From Heterocephalus glaber (taxonomy: Eukaryota; Chordata; Mammalia; Rodentia; Bathyergidae), in the NCBI RefSeq assembly GCF_000247695.1, contig NW_004624843.1, positions 4,318,152 through 4,382,151 of the forward strand: a stretch of DNA of 64,000 nucleotides. Reading direction: 5' to 3'. Positions within the stretch are counted from its first letter, which is position 1; every line of letters starts with the position of its first letter. Shown one piece after another: positions 28,840 to 40,600 of the stretch. The notes under the pieces were generated by a model. That model did no database searches. It saw only the letters and a list, made by a program, of their open reading frames with translations, and was not told the origin of the DNA. Both the position numbers and the translations under genes were made by a program.

Positions 28840-28935
28840 GGCCGGGGATGTAGCTCAGTGGCATCACGGCTGCCTCGAAAGTACAAGGTCCTGAGTTTGA
28901 TCTCTGGTACCAAAAAAAATAATAATAAAATAAAT
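28840..28935 (+). mobile_element. ID-like SINE
   Basis: 'ggccggggatgtagctcagt' to 'gtttgatctctggtacc' with an AAT-rich tail. Perfect 15-base duplication 'aaaaaggcctagaag' at 28825-28839 and 28936-28950. Confidence 0.95.
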
Positions 28936-29289
28936 AAAAAGGCCTAGAAGACATGTTACAATTCCTAAGTAACTTTCAGCTCCCTGCAGAAGGCGTCACT
29001 TGCTGTGTCTACAATCATTTCTCCCTAGACTTCCAAACAGCCTGTGTCTTGACTGAATCCCTCCATCCAGGACACAAAGCGCAGCCTTCAGCCTTGAGTC
29101 TATGCTCAGCAGGGATTCCTGCAGGGTGCAGGTGCTCTCAGGAGGCCCTCATGGGGCTGGAGGGTTGGAGCTCTGGGTGTCCCCACCCTAAACCCCCACT
29201 TCCCTCCCCAACCAGCAACCACCAACGGCCTGATCCATCACATGCACGTAACAGTCACGCCTGTTAGAGACAGTGCACATTAAAAATAG

Positions 29290-30110
29290 GCTTAAATAGG
29301 CTTTTGAAATTATTCTAGTAAACAGAGACTAAAATCAGGAACTAAAATCAGGAGATTCTAGCAGCTATCTGGGAAAGGCCAAGTTTATTATATTCGTGTG
29401 TGTGCGGCTGACATTGGGAGAGAGAGCAGCAGCAATGAACTGAGAAAGGAATTGGGCTTATATAGGTATTGAAGGGGCTAAGGAGTCTGGGGAGAAATGT
29501 TTATGACTGAGGCAGCACAGGTGTATAGACAATCACTGGAATTCTCAGCGCCGGGAGACTGTATACTTTGTTTTTAATCCATTTGTCCTATTTACTGAGA
29601 AGCTGCCATTGTTTGCTAAAAGCAGCATGTTTGCTTTGTCCTGTTTGTTTAGGCCTGGCACGATAGCACCATTAAAATGCCTATCGGAGGGGGTCACAGA
29701 GCTGAATTGCTGGACTCATCCACAGGCCAGGAGGGTCCCTAACTCCATGGGGACAGAGAGGGCTGTGCTTGGGACTGTAGGGGACAAGACATTGCATGTC
29801 TCCTCTTCCCCTGGTTGTTCATCTATAGCCTTGATCACATTTATAACAAACTACTGTTAAACGGACCTTGGCCTGAGCTCACGGGCCTCCACGCTTGAGT
29901 CCTCACGTAAGCAGCTGCAATTTAACTTAGTGGGTGAACTAACCAGAGGCCTAATTTAGGAGGAAATTTTGTAACAAATAGCAGAGCCTCAGCCAATCAC
30001 AGCAGCCGAGCCTCAGCCAATCACAGCAGCTGAGCCTCAGTCAATCCCAGGTGGCCCAAGGATCTAATAAAAGAGGCAAATCTTCCTAGTGTCCAAACAG
30101 ATTCAATTTC
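29290..30110. mobile_element. LTR-like sequence cluster
   Basis: Read on the - strand, 'cctatataagcccaattc' (TATA-like, about 29455-29472) is followed by 'ataataaacttggcc' (poly(A)-like, about 29385), the spacing of an LTR promoter and terminator. To the right (29984-30054) lie three tandem 24-base units with CCAAT boxes and then 'ctaataaaagag'. One or two LTRs may be present. Ends and family are unresolved and there is no coding sequence. Confidence 0.4.
29984..30054 (+). repeat. Three tandem 24-bp units with CCAAT boxes
   Basis: Each unit starts 'gagcctcagccaatcacagc' (the third has 'gtcaatccc'). Units 1 and 2 differ at the last base only. Tandem CCAAT-bearing units are typical of LTR U3 enhancers. 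Confidence 0.85.
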
Positions 30111-30714
30111 ATTAGCAGGTGTGAGAAAAATTTAGGACAGGTAGGAGGCAAAGCTCTTTCTACCTCTGTTTGTGGAAGCAAAAGGAGAACCAAATAGTCC
30201 CTCTCCCAGCTTCCTTGAAAGAAATACATAGTCACATGACTTGAGGTGAGCCAATTAGATGGTCCTGCCAAGGTCTTTGAATCATAGAGTGATGCAAAGG
30301 CCCTGTGGTTGATCAGATATTATTCACCGTGGCTGCAACAGTGTTTGAAGCCCAACAGTGTCATCCAGAGAGGCCAGCAGCAATGCTGCCTGGGCCAGCA
30401 CTCCAGGCATTCTGTCCCTGGTCCTGATTTCAGCTGGAGATCCCGTAGCTTCTCTGATGACCAGCAGCACTCAAATTCAATGGAGTTTGGGTGTAGAGAG
30501 AGGATCATCTGACAACATTAGGGAGTTTCAGTGGAGAAAAGAGATGAGCCAGCAAACCCCAAAGCTTGTGCCTTGACGTGCTGAGTACATCATGGAAATG
30601 GGCTAGAAGGAAGAGCTTTCAGACCTTCTCTCTCCTGCCCCTCTCTCTCCCCCAGGGGAGGCCACAGACACAAGAACCCCTTTCCTTCAAAGCCGGCCAT
30701 AAAACCTAGAACTA

Positions 30715-30910
30715 CAAGCCAGGTGCACTGGTGCAGGTGATAATCCCAGCACTCTGGGAGGCTGAAGCAGAAGGGTTGCAAATTCAAGCCCAGCCTGGGC
30801 AACCTAGTGCCTTAGTGAGACTGTCTCAAAATTTTTAAAATTAAAGAGCCTGGGAATGTAGCTCAGTGTACACCCCTTGGGTGTGAGCCTCAGTACTACA
30901 AAAAAAACAA
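30715..30910 (+). mobile_element. B1-dID composite SINE
   Basis: 'aagccaggtgcactggtgca', 'ccagcactctgggaggctga', 'gagactgtctcaaaattttt', then 'gcctgggaatgtagctcagt' and an A tail. Confidence 0.85.
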
Positions 30911-31031
30911 GAAACATTGCTCTCACCCTCCCCACCTTTCTGTCTTTAGCTGGAGAAAAGTTCTGAGGGGGTGGAGGCCTGGCTGGGGGCGGAGCCCTTG
31001 GCTAGTGGTGGGGGCTGCTGCATCCAGCACT

Positions 31032-31070
31032 GGAGGGAAAGGAAGGAAGGAAGGGAGGGAGGGAAGGGCA
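31032..31070 (+). repeat. GGAA/GGGA purine-rich simple repeat
   Basis: Runs of 'ggaa' and 'ggga' units without interruption by pyrimidines. Confidence 0.85.
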
Positions 31071-31458
31071 ATCTCTGCCCTTTGAGCCCCTCTGTTGGAA
31101 GAGGTGACAGTTCAGGGTGCCGGTACGCACGTGTCCTAGGCAGGGAAGGGCTGTACCAATCTATTTTGCATTGCTGTGACAAAACCCCTGAAGCTGGATA
31201 CTTTCAAAAGTAAAAGGGTTTTTTGGCTCATGATTCCATTGGCTGGAGTGGTGCTGGTGGCCTGGAGAGGCTCCTGCTGCATCTCAATCCCATGGAGAAA
31301 CAGAGAGGCAACTGGAAGTGTAGCAGGCGCCGAGTGTGGTGGCTTTGCTTTATAACCACCTGCTCTCAGGATGGCGCACTGTGCCGTCTCCTCTGTGTGA
31401 ACCCCTCCACCGCTGAATCGCCTTCCCTTAGACCTCACCTCTGAGGTTCCCCACTCAC

Positions 31459-31474
31459 CACTGCCACCTGGTGA
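31459..31474 (-). promoter_or_regulatory. CTCF-like motif
   Basis: The reverse complement, GTCACCAGGTGGCAGTG, fits the CTCF core CCAGGTGGCAG. Motif match only. Confidence 0.35.
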
Positions 31475-31611
31475 CCAAGCCATGTCCGCACCTCAGCGGG
31501 GCGGACGCACTCAGCTCCGGGGCACCAGGGTGGCTTCCGGGTCACTTTCAGCCAGCGCCATGTTTCTAGAGGGCCCGACCTCGGGAGGCTTGTGCTGGAC
31601 TCCATCCGGTC

Positions 31612-31730
31612 ACAGATCTTTTGTGGGTCTCGCTATGAAGTCCAGGCTGGCCTTGAACTCACACCAATCCTTCCTGCCTCAGCCTCCTGAGTGCTGGGAT
31701 CACAGGTGTGTGCCACCATGCCTAGCTCTG
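31612..31730 (-). mobile_element. B1-like SINE
   Basis: 'tatgaagtccaggctggcct', 'ctgcctcagcctcctgagtg', 'caggtgtgtgccaccatgcc'. Confidence 0.9.
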
Positions 31731-32173
31731 CAGTCCACTTTAATGAAGAGAGCTCAGGGATCAAAGCAGTCGCAGAAGCCTGCCTGTGTTATCCCACTAA
31801 GCTCCAGCTCCATGGTCCCTCCAACGCCACCCCATCATTCAGAAGGTCACTGAGTTGGTGTCTGAGGAGGCTGACACGGTGGGCGGGGCCCTTCCACACC
31901 TGGGTACTGACCATAGCGGTCATCTCGGCCTGACAGCGCATTCCGGCCTTACCACCTGCTTGAATTCAGACAGGTGACAGCCTTCCCCTAGCCTCAGTCT
32001 CCACATCTGAAAAACGGAGAAAAGAAACCCAGGTCTACTAGGCTGAGGTGTGGATGTAACGCAAGTCATATGTCAGACATAGGAGGTTCTCGCCCATGGA
32101 AGCCGCTGTATTCCCAGAGCTCTGTCCCTCCCACCTCCTGTCCCAGGAAAGAAAGAAGTCCAAACATAAGCTT

Positions 32174-32342
32174 GTAGCTGGGCATGGTGGTGCACACCTG
32201 TCACTCTAGCATTCTGGGAGGCTGAGGCAGGAGGATGACAAGTTCCAGCCCAACCTGGGCAACTGAGCAGGAATGAGTCTTCAAAAGGGCTGGGGGTACA
32301 CTTCCATGCAGAGACCCTGGGTTCCATCCCAAGTACCAGGGA
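32174..32342 (+). mobile_element. B1-dID composite SINE
   Basis: 'tagctgggcatggtggtgca', 'ggctgaggcaggaggatgac', 'gggctgggggtacacttcca', 'gggttccatcccaagtacc'. Both halves are present but the A tail is eroded. Confidence 0.8.
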
Positions 32343-33250
32343 GGGAGGGAAGGGACCAAGGAGCCACCAAACTAGGGCCCCCAATGAACACAAGAGCCTG
32401 CTTGTTTTATGCCGGTTTCCCAGGATGTGGAAGGAGAGAAGGAAGCACTGTTCTTGGCTCCCTGCCTCCTTCTTCCTTTTCTAGGTCCTTGCCACTTCCT
32501 GTTAATTTCATACCAGAACCTCGGCTGTGTAAACAGCACAGATAAAGACAAACTCCACCAGCCCTGGCCTTCAGTCTTTGTTTGACATTCCGCTCCCTCC
32601 CTGACCCGGCCCACATCGCCCTGCTGGGGGCGGGGAAGTCTGGAGTTTGTTAGCCAGAAATTTGGAGCCTGAGAATAAATAAATAGCACAGCAGGCAGAG
32701 CGGCTGGATTTAGGTCACTGAGATAAGGTTTTTCTGTCTGCGGCTGTGTCTTCTGCTCCTTACAGAGGTGACCCGGATGGGGACAACGCCCTTCCCCTAA
32801 CAGACCCCGCAATGGCTCTGCCACCTCTGTTTCTGCCCACCGACAACCTGGCAATGCCCTAAGGTGCCGGCCCCTTCCTGTGCCTGTGACCAGGTCTAAG
32901 ATGCACAGCAAGAGGGGCCAAGGAGGGCTCCGAGGAGCCCCGAGTCTCCTCCCCCAGGGCATCGAGGGGACTTCCATTCTTGAGGCCGAGGCATCATTGC
33001 CTTTGTCCACCTCCACCACTGCCCTGGCACCAGGAGCAGAACCCAGCTGCTGCGGTTAAAGCTCAGGACAGTGAGGCCTGGCTGTCCTTTCTCCCCACTT
33101 CCTGGGGAGAGAACTGGCTCATAAAAGGGACCTCGGTTGGGGCGGGTGCCAAGGGTGGGCCTGGCTGGCACTGCACCACGTGGTTGGTTTAGACATATAA
33201 TTTCATCTCGTGCCTGCCATCATTGGGCACTCCTAGATTTATTCTTTTCT

Positions 33251-33338
33251 TTTTTTTTTTTTTTTGTACTGGGGATCAAACTCAGGTCCTTGCGCTTGCG
33301 CAGCAGGCGATGAAACCACTGAGCTAAATCCCCGGCCT
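33251..33338 (-). mobile_element. ID-like SINE
   Basis: Poly-T, 'gtactggggatcaaactcag', 'ttgcgcttgcgcagcaggcg', 'gagctaaatccccggcc'. Flanked by the 15-base perfect duplication 'gatttattcttttct' at 33236-33250 and 33339-33353. Confidence 0.95.
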
Positions 33339-33484
33339 GATTTATTCTTTTCTATGCAGAGTGCTTCCTCTACCAGTGTTTTCAAAGAGGGGCCATGAAT
33401 GACAAACTTTCTCATTTTTATCTTCTTAATAATTTAGCTGGAAATCCAAATTTAGGTTCAAAGTTATTTTTCTTTGATATTTTC

Positions 33485-33640
33485 CTTTTTTTTTTTTCAA
33501 CAGGGCCTTACCATGTAGTCCAGCCTGGTCTTGAACTCACTATGCAGCCCAGGTTGGCCTCAAACTCTCAAGGATCCTCCTGCCTCAGCCTTCTGAGTGC
33601 TGGGATTCCAGGTGTGCACTTCCACACCTGGCTTTTTGAT
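33485..33640 (-). mobile_element. B1-like SINE with internal duplication
   Basis: 'accatgtagtccagcctggt', 'tatgcagcccaggttggcct', 'ctgcctcagccttctgagtg', 'aggtgtgcacttccacacct'. Confidence 0.9.
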
Positions 33641-34229
33641 ATTTTAAGACAATTTTCAACTTTTTCTTAAATCCAATGTCAATGTTATGAAATCTGAAGT
33701 CGGGCTAGAGGTGTGGCCCAGCAGCAGATGTACCAGCAGCAGCTTTAGCTGCCAGCTCGGATCATAGGAGAAGACTGACCTGGAATAAAACCTGAGTCAC
33801 ACAGAAACACAGCTACTACATCAGCCACAAGTGGTTTGCCTGTAAAGGTCCACAGAAGAGAAAAAGAAACTTTCATTGCATCTCTGCCACTGTTATTTTG
33901 TCTGTGTTGTTAGCAGCCAAAACGAAACTTAATTCATTAAATCTGCTTTTTCGAGTCCCTCCCTGGGGGTCACCTGGGGTGGAAACCGCCTCTGGCCTTA
34001 CCGTGTGGCCTTGCCCATCCGCCTGCCACTAGGAAGTTCTCTCCCCTGGCCACTATTCTCTTCAAGAGCTGAGATGTGAGAGTGGCTGAAACTCCTGACC
34101 CACAAAGTGGGGAGAAGGAACAAGCGGGTCTCTGTGCTGGGAACTTCTAACCCCACCCTCGGGTTGCCACTCTGCGTTGGGAGCAACTCTACATAATTCT
34201 GGGGAAAACTCATTTGATTAGGCCTAGTT

Positions 34230-34780
34230 CTCCTGCCTACAGGCCAGCAATGTCATCTCAAGACATGGCTCCATTTTGTCCTCCGGTTACAGCTAGGACT
34301 TCAATGATCCGGTGATGTTGTGATGCTCGAGGACAAGATTACACCAGCTAAAGACATCCTGGGAGGAACAAAATCTTCATCTGCATAGTTCCTCCTTGTT
34401 CTAGGATTTCCACTGCTCTCGCCCAGCCCCGAATCTGTTACCTTTGTTTCTCCGGATGTACTGAACTATCCGTCCTAGCCCAGTCATTTGTTACATTTGT
34501 TTCTTCCCAGTACTGATGTACTGAACTCTCTGTCCTGAGTCATTAGTTACATTTGCTACTCCGATGTATTGAATAAAAGATGGCAGGTTGAGGGGGGGCT
34601 TTTGACTTTGTCGCTCAGAGCAGCACTGATGAGGCCCAAAGCTCAGCTTCTTCTCAGTCTCATTTTTTCTATTTTTCCTGTACGATAAGTCAATTCGCCT
34701 TGTGCTGTCGTGGCTTGCAGGAGACTAGGACTCACTCCAGAGGTTCTAGTAAAGTTCCCTTTCCCTGTTCCCTACAACCC
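34230..34780 (+). mobile_element. LTR-like segment with triplicated ~57-bp unit
   Basis: Three diverged repeats containing 'gttacatttgtttct' and 'gatgtactgaact' (about 34436-34565) precede 'attgaataaaagatggcagg', then a tail region with 'cagcttcttctcagtctcat'. Upstream direct repeats before a poly(A)-type signal suggest an LTR. Ends are approximate and no viral genes are seen. Confidence 0.45.
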
Positions 34781-36177
34781 TGGGGTGGCACAGCTGTGTT
34801 CTGTGCCTAATGGCACGCCACAGTGTGAGCAATGACCCCCTCCCTCCAGCGACAATCACATTCACTCAGCCAATCTCCTGCTTCGGCACTGAGGTGGAGG
34901 AGGGATGGACCGGTTCCCGGGCTTTTACATCAGATTCTCAGAGTCCTTACTGACACCCCTCTTGGTCCTGCTTCCTAACCTGGGCTCTAAGCCCAGGGAG
35001 GATCAGTGCCTCACCACCTTGCCAGCCCTGCATTACCTTTTCCTAACATGAGTGGGCACTGGAAGCTGTCGCTTGTGTTTACTATTTAGGGTCCCCTCCC
35101 CCTGCACCCCCCAGCTCCACAGAGGGGAACTTGCAGGGTCAGCAACTATGCTCAGGCATCTCCCACCTGGCACCTGCAGAACCCTGCTGATTCCTGCCCT
35201 GAGCTTCTCCCCCCAGCGCTAAGGGCGTTCTCCACCCAGCCCTGATCTGGGCTCTGAGCCTGAGGCTCCCTTCCACGGGAATCCCAAAGGGGAATCCAAA
35301 AGACAGTCTCGTTAGCAAGGATCCCATAAAGATTTGAGGCTTTTCCTCCAAACACTGGCTGAACTGCTGGATGATCAGATTTACGACCATGTAGTGAGTG
35401 CTTCCTCTGCTAGTGTAGAGGGCTGGCATGTTGTACACGTCTTTGAATCACTATTGGTTGCCCGTAGTAGGTGCTCAGGAAAGATTTATTTGGGGGACTC
35501 ACATAAATCCTCCTAGGGAGAAGTCAACATAATTACAGAGGGCAGGAAACAACATGCCTGGAGGACAGGATTAGAGGTTGCACATGAAGAGCAGGGCTGG
35601 GTATTATTAACATGTTTTCGTTTATTATTGTGTAATACTATACACTGGGAATGAAAGGGCCTTAGGCACTAACTACTAAATAACCACGCGGATATTTAAA
35701 TTTTAATTGAAACTGAATAACATATACAAGTGAGTTTTTCCTTGGCACTAGCCTAATTTCAAGTGCTCAATAACGGCCTCCTGTGGCTGTGGGCGCTGCT
35801 TTGACCGCAGATAAAACACTTCCCGCAGCACCGCGTGTCAGCTGCACACTGCCGACCGGGACCCGGAATGGAGGTGTCCCTGCGCCTGGGGCCCGGGCCC
35901 CATCAGCGCCCCGCACCCGCCCGCGAGGCTGCCTCCCCTCTGTCTCTCCTCTCGATGTCCCCCTCTCTGCAAGCTGACCTCCAGGCTGCAGCGAAGCCAC
36001 CGAGCCGTCCCGGCCGCTAAACCCGTGCGACTCCTCAGAAGTAAGTGCTTGCTCCGGAGTCAAAGGGCTCTCGCTTCGGGAAGGCGTACTTCTCACACGG
36101 TTATCTCGGCTGCCCGTCCTCGGCGGCCAGAGCCAGCACCCAGTAGGTGCTCAGTAAGTATCTGTGCAGACGACGGC

Positions 36178-36248
36178 TGGGGTGGCTGGGGTGGCTGGGG
36201 TGGCTGGGGTGGCTGGGGTGGCTGAGGTGGCTGAGGTGGCGGGGGTCC
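36178..36248 (+). repeat. G-rich decamer minisatellite
   Basis: 'ctggggtggc' units repeated about seven times, the last two with 'gagg'. Four or more GGGG runs with short loops make it a candidate G-quadruplex former on the + strand, about 460 bases before the C2orf72 start (excluding uncertainty in the gap). Confidence 0.9.
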
Positions 36249-37300
36249 CACCCCCGAGGGCCGGGGAGGCCCCACCCTCCGCCCGCCGCCCAGCTCTGCT
36301 CCCGCCCGCCCGGAGCGCGGCCCGCGGGGGCCGGGCCGGGNNNNNNNNNNNNNNNNNNNNNNNNNNNNNNNNNNNNNNNNNNNNNNNNNNNNNNNNNNNN
36401 NNNNNNNNNNNNNNNNNNNNNNNNNNNNNNNNNNNNNNNNCGGGACGTGTAGTCCCCGCGCCTCGGCGTCCCCTGGGCGTCCCCGGCGCGGGCCCGGGCG
36501 CGGACTACGACTCCCGCCAGGCGCCGCGCGGCGCATGAGCCCTGCTCGCTCGCGCGTCTATTATGCTGCCGGGGCCGCCGGGCCGGAGAGGAGCCGGCCG
36601 CGCGGGCCGGGAGGGGACGGCGCCGCAGCCGCCGAGGCCAAGTACGCCTTTCTCTCGCTTCCTTGCGCGCCAGGCGGGGGCGGGCGGCGGTGGCGGGCGG
36701 GCGGCGAGCATGCAGCGGGAGCCGGAGCCCGTGGGCCCGGCTGAGCCGCGCTTTCGGGCGCTGGTGGAGGCGGCGGGCGGCCGCGGGCAGGTGCTGCTGG
36801 TGGGCGAGCTGTGGGAGCGCGAGCAGAGCCGCGCGCTGCTGCGCGACTTCGCGCGCGCCCTGTTCCCGCCCGAGTCCACCGCGGGGAAGCCGGAGGCCGC
36901 GTCGGCCGAGGCCGCGGGGTCCGGGGCGCGGGGCACACGCGACCTCCGCGCGCCGCTGGTCTTCGTGCTGTGCCGCGCCGCGTCCCTGGCCGCCCGCGAG
37001 CCGCAGCGCTGCCTGCGGGAGTTGCTGCGCGACGTGCGCGGGCGGCTGCGGGCCGGCGCGGCGCTGGTCGGGGTGCTGGTGGCCGAGGCGGGGCCTGAGG
37101 ACGCGGCGGCGCCCGGGCTGCGGCTGCTGGAGGCTCTGCTGCGTGCCGTGTTCGGCCGCCGCGCGGGAGGCACGGTGCAGGCGGCCGCCTACTGCCCCGG
37201 CCGCCCCGCCTCCTGCCTGGCCGTCCAGGCGGCCGCCTGCAGGGCGCTGCAAGCCGCGGGGTGCGGGCGACCAGGTGAGCGGCGCGGGCCCTGGAGGGCG
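36241..37300. promoter_or_regulatory. C2orf72 CpG island and promoter region
   Basis: Very high GC with dense CpG from about 36240 through exon 1. The transcription start cannot be placed because part of the island is an N gap. No TATA box is seen near the start, as expected of a CpG-island promoter. Confidence 0.6.
36341..36440. other. Assembly gap (100 N)
   Basis: Exactly 100 undetermined bases between GC-rich flanks. The round number suggests a placeholder of unknown true length. Translations across it are meaningless. Confidence 0.99.
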
Positions 37301-37573
37301 GGATGCCTGGGTGGGCGCTGCGGAAGCCCCCGCGGTGGATCCCTTTAGGCCGGCCTCCCTGGTTGTGGAGCCAGGTAAACTGAGGCCAGAGCCAGGAAGT
37401 CCCCAGCACCAGGCTTCCCAGCCAAAGGGGAGCGGCCTTGGGCGAGGAGTGAGTCTATCCCGGCTCTCGGGGGCAGGGAGAGCCAAGGGGACACGAGGCG
37501 GGCAGGGTAGTGGGTGGACAGGGGGCTTGGAGGGGCCGGGGCCTTGGGATGCAGAGGTTTGGGGTCGCGTGCT

Positions 37574-37614
<41 letters not shown>

Positions 37615-40600
37615 GTGTAGGTGTAGGTGTAGGTGTAGGTGTAGCTGGGCTAGCGTTCAGGGATCTGTCAGAGCTCCAGGAGTGCTGAAGGGAGGCAGTG
37701 TGGAGGCCCTGGGGTCACAGGTAGAAGGGAAGGAAATGGTGTCCCTGGCTTCCCACCAGGCTGCCACCCACTGCGGCGTCTCCCTGCCGCTCCCCAGGTG
37801 TCAAGGCCACCCTGTCCGTGCAGCGCACCCCCTGGTGGCCCTGATGTTCAGAGAGGAGCAGTCTGTCATCCACAGAAGGGCAGACTCCGCGGTGCACGTT
37901 GAGTATAGCTGCAGAGGGGCTGGGCTGGAGCCTTAGCAGGTTCCTCAGCTTCCAGCTGCCGCCTCCCTCCTGCTCCTGAAGAGTAAATAAGGAAGACTGA
38001 GCAGCCGCCTGCCCCTCCCTGGTATCCCCTGTCCAGGCCACTGGGCCCTGCTAGACACAGGAGGAAGCAGGAGAGGGAGGTCTTTCCGGCAGGGAGGCCT
38101 GGCCCCTGCCTGTGACAAGTGTCACAAACCTAGTCCTCCCCCCAGGCGCAGCCCTTTTCTGTCGGGACCCTGAGGCTGCATTTGAAACTCGGCCCCAGCA
38201 TCCAGATGGGAATGTCCCTGGTGCAGCAGCTGCAGCCTGGAGACTGATACCAGCTCCTTGCTGACCTGCAGGACAGAAGGGCAGTCACACATACTGTGCA
38301 CATCCTACTGGAGACAGTGCCTAGAAAATTCTCTTAGACTTTTGTTTAACCTCTTTGCCTTTAGGCTCCTGTTCCCATCAAAACTTGCTTGGCTTCCTAA
38401 GCTTTTGCACACTCCTGGGTCTGCACAGCCTTTTCCCCCTCCTCCTCAGTCAGAACTGGATTCCCCCTGGGAAGCCTTCCTGGAAGCCGCCACACTGGCT
38501 TTGCAAGTCCACCTGTGAAATCCCAGCACCCTTTGCCCTGTCCTGCTCTCTTAAACTCTTAAGCACGTGATTTTGTCACTGCCCCCATTAGCATAACACC
38601 CTTCCATTCCCGTTTCCCAGCTCCGTCCCTGGCTCACAGAATGAGTGAATAAATCCTCACCTCTTTAAATAAACACTAACACCTTTTGGAAAGTTTAACG
38701 TTTTGCAGAAGCGTCATTTTTTATTGTATTGAACTCTTCCCTACTTCTGTAAAAATGCACTGAACAGCCAGGCGTGGTGGCCCACGCCTGTAATCCCATC
38801 CCTTGGGAGGCTGAGGCAGGAGAATCACCCTGAGTTCGAGGCCAGCCTGAGCTACATAGTGAGACCCTGTCTACAAACAAACAAACACTGAACAAAGTGC
38901 ACCCTTTCATGAATGCATAGAGGTCTTGAGTGTAAGGGTAGCTCCCGCCCTCCTTTCTTTCCACCTTCTTCAGTGGGCAGCACTGTTGCCTCCTGCCCAG
39001 TCCACCCACCCGTGTTGCTAAGGTTCTCCTAAGGCCACTCGGGTACTCTTAATGTCAGATTTTTGTTTTGTTTTTGTGGTACTGGGGATCGAACTTAGGA
39101 CCTTCCGCTTGCAAGGCAGGCACAGTGCCATTGAGCTACATCCCCAACCCTCAGCCACCCTTGCTTTTTGTCTTTGGATCTCTTTCCTTAGTACCTGATG
39201 ATGGTTCCTTTTTTTTTTTTTTTTTTGGTACCAGGGATCAAACTCCGGTCCTTGCGCTTGAACAGCAGGCAGCGAAACCACTGAGCTAAATCCCAGCCCG
39301 ATGGTTCTTTTTTTTAAAGTTGTTTGCCCTGAGGCAGCGGCATTTTACCCAGTTTATGGTGCCTAATTCAGCTGCCTTTGGGTCAAAACCTAAGCATCCA
39401 GTCTTGTTAGAAGTAGGTACAAATGAAAAGCTCGTCAGCCAGGAGTGAAGATTATGAACAAAGATTCTTCTGTGTTTCTGCTGCCTATTACCTAACCTCC
39501 CCTAGCTAAACCTCCAGCCCAGGTCTTTTTGAAAAAACCTTTCCTTTTGATTTTATTCTAAATAGTCGGGGATGACAGGTAATCTTCAGGTAACCGAAGT
39601 GGTACTATAATCTTAAGACAATTCTTAAAAAGTTTCAATGTATTGTATTCCTGTTAAGCAACAGTTTTTTGGGGGGGGTTGTTGTTTGGTTTTCTGAAAC
39701 AGGGTTTTGCTATGCAGTTCAGGCTGCCCTTGAACTCACTATGTAGCCCAGGCTGGCCTCGAACTCATGGCGATCTTCCTGCCTCAGCCTCCTGAGTGCT
39801 GTGATTACAGGTGTGCGCCACCATGCCTGGCAAGAAACAGTTTGAACTAAAACCAAGGGACCAATGACTGCCCTTTGAGTATTGGTGTCGTGTGTTGAGT
39901 TGCATGTCCTGTTTTGTTTTGCTTTGCTGTGGTTTCCCCAGCGTGGTCCCCACATGGCAGGGGTCTGTGAGGATAGCGTGAGTGGGGGCCCAGGCTTGCT
40001 GAGCAGTCTCCAGACTTGTGAGCAGGAGCCGTCTGACCTCTGCTCCTGGGCTTGTGTTCTTCCTAGCAGAAGGAGCCTGGGAGAGACCAGGGCTCCTGGG
40101 ACTGCTGACCTGCTTTTCCTGGGGTCCCTGGGGCCACCGGAAGGAGCGAGATTCCGCCTTCTCCCAAGACACCTCCTCCTCCCCCCGAGGCTCGCCTCAG
40201 GGTGAGTAAGTACTTTGGCTTCTCCTGGGTCTGGAGAGCTGAGTGTGAGGCCAGGGCCTTAAGGACAGAGGGGACCAGGTAGTGGGTAGTCAGGTGTGGG
40301 GCACAGGCCTCACCATGTGTCCCCCCAAGGGTGTGTGGAGGGGGTGCAGCAAGTGACGCATGCCAGCGGTAGGGACTTCCCATGGGAGGAAACGGCCAGG
40401 TTGGGATCACCAACAGCATGGGATCGAAGGTGTGACAGCAGGTGTGGTGCCCAGAAGAGGGATGGCCCTCCAGCGACAGACTGAGGGGAGACAGTGAGGG
40501 GTACATGAGCAGGGCCTCAAGGTGGGCTGTGTTAAAGAGGCGGCTGGACTGCAGAGACTGGGAGACAGATGGGAGGCAGAGTCTACCTGGGAGGGGACTG

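Larger units (their letters stand above)
21929..36177. other. Intergenic block between SPATA3 and C2orf72
   Basis: No gene is recognised. 22000-23600 and 25300-27460 are unremarkable moderately GC-rich sequence with open frames on both strands by chance. The longest with an ATG, 26154-27005 (283 codons, Pro/Ser-rich), resembles nothing I know. Four LTR-like segments or LTR clusters and many SINEs fill 27800-34800. 34800-36120 shows nothing clear apart from a MIR-like fragment near 36125-36165. Confidence 0.5.

Noticed and set aside
30008..30110. CCAAT array plus 'ctaataaaag' as promoter of a host gene
   Set aside because: No exon or open frame follows, and the repeats fit an LTR U3 region better. 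Kept as an LTR-like feature.
36101..37486. 461-codon frame on the - strand across the C2orf72 promoter
   Set aside because: It is the antisense shadow of C2orf72 exon 1 and crosses the N gap. CpG-rich islands leave several frames open by composition.
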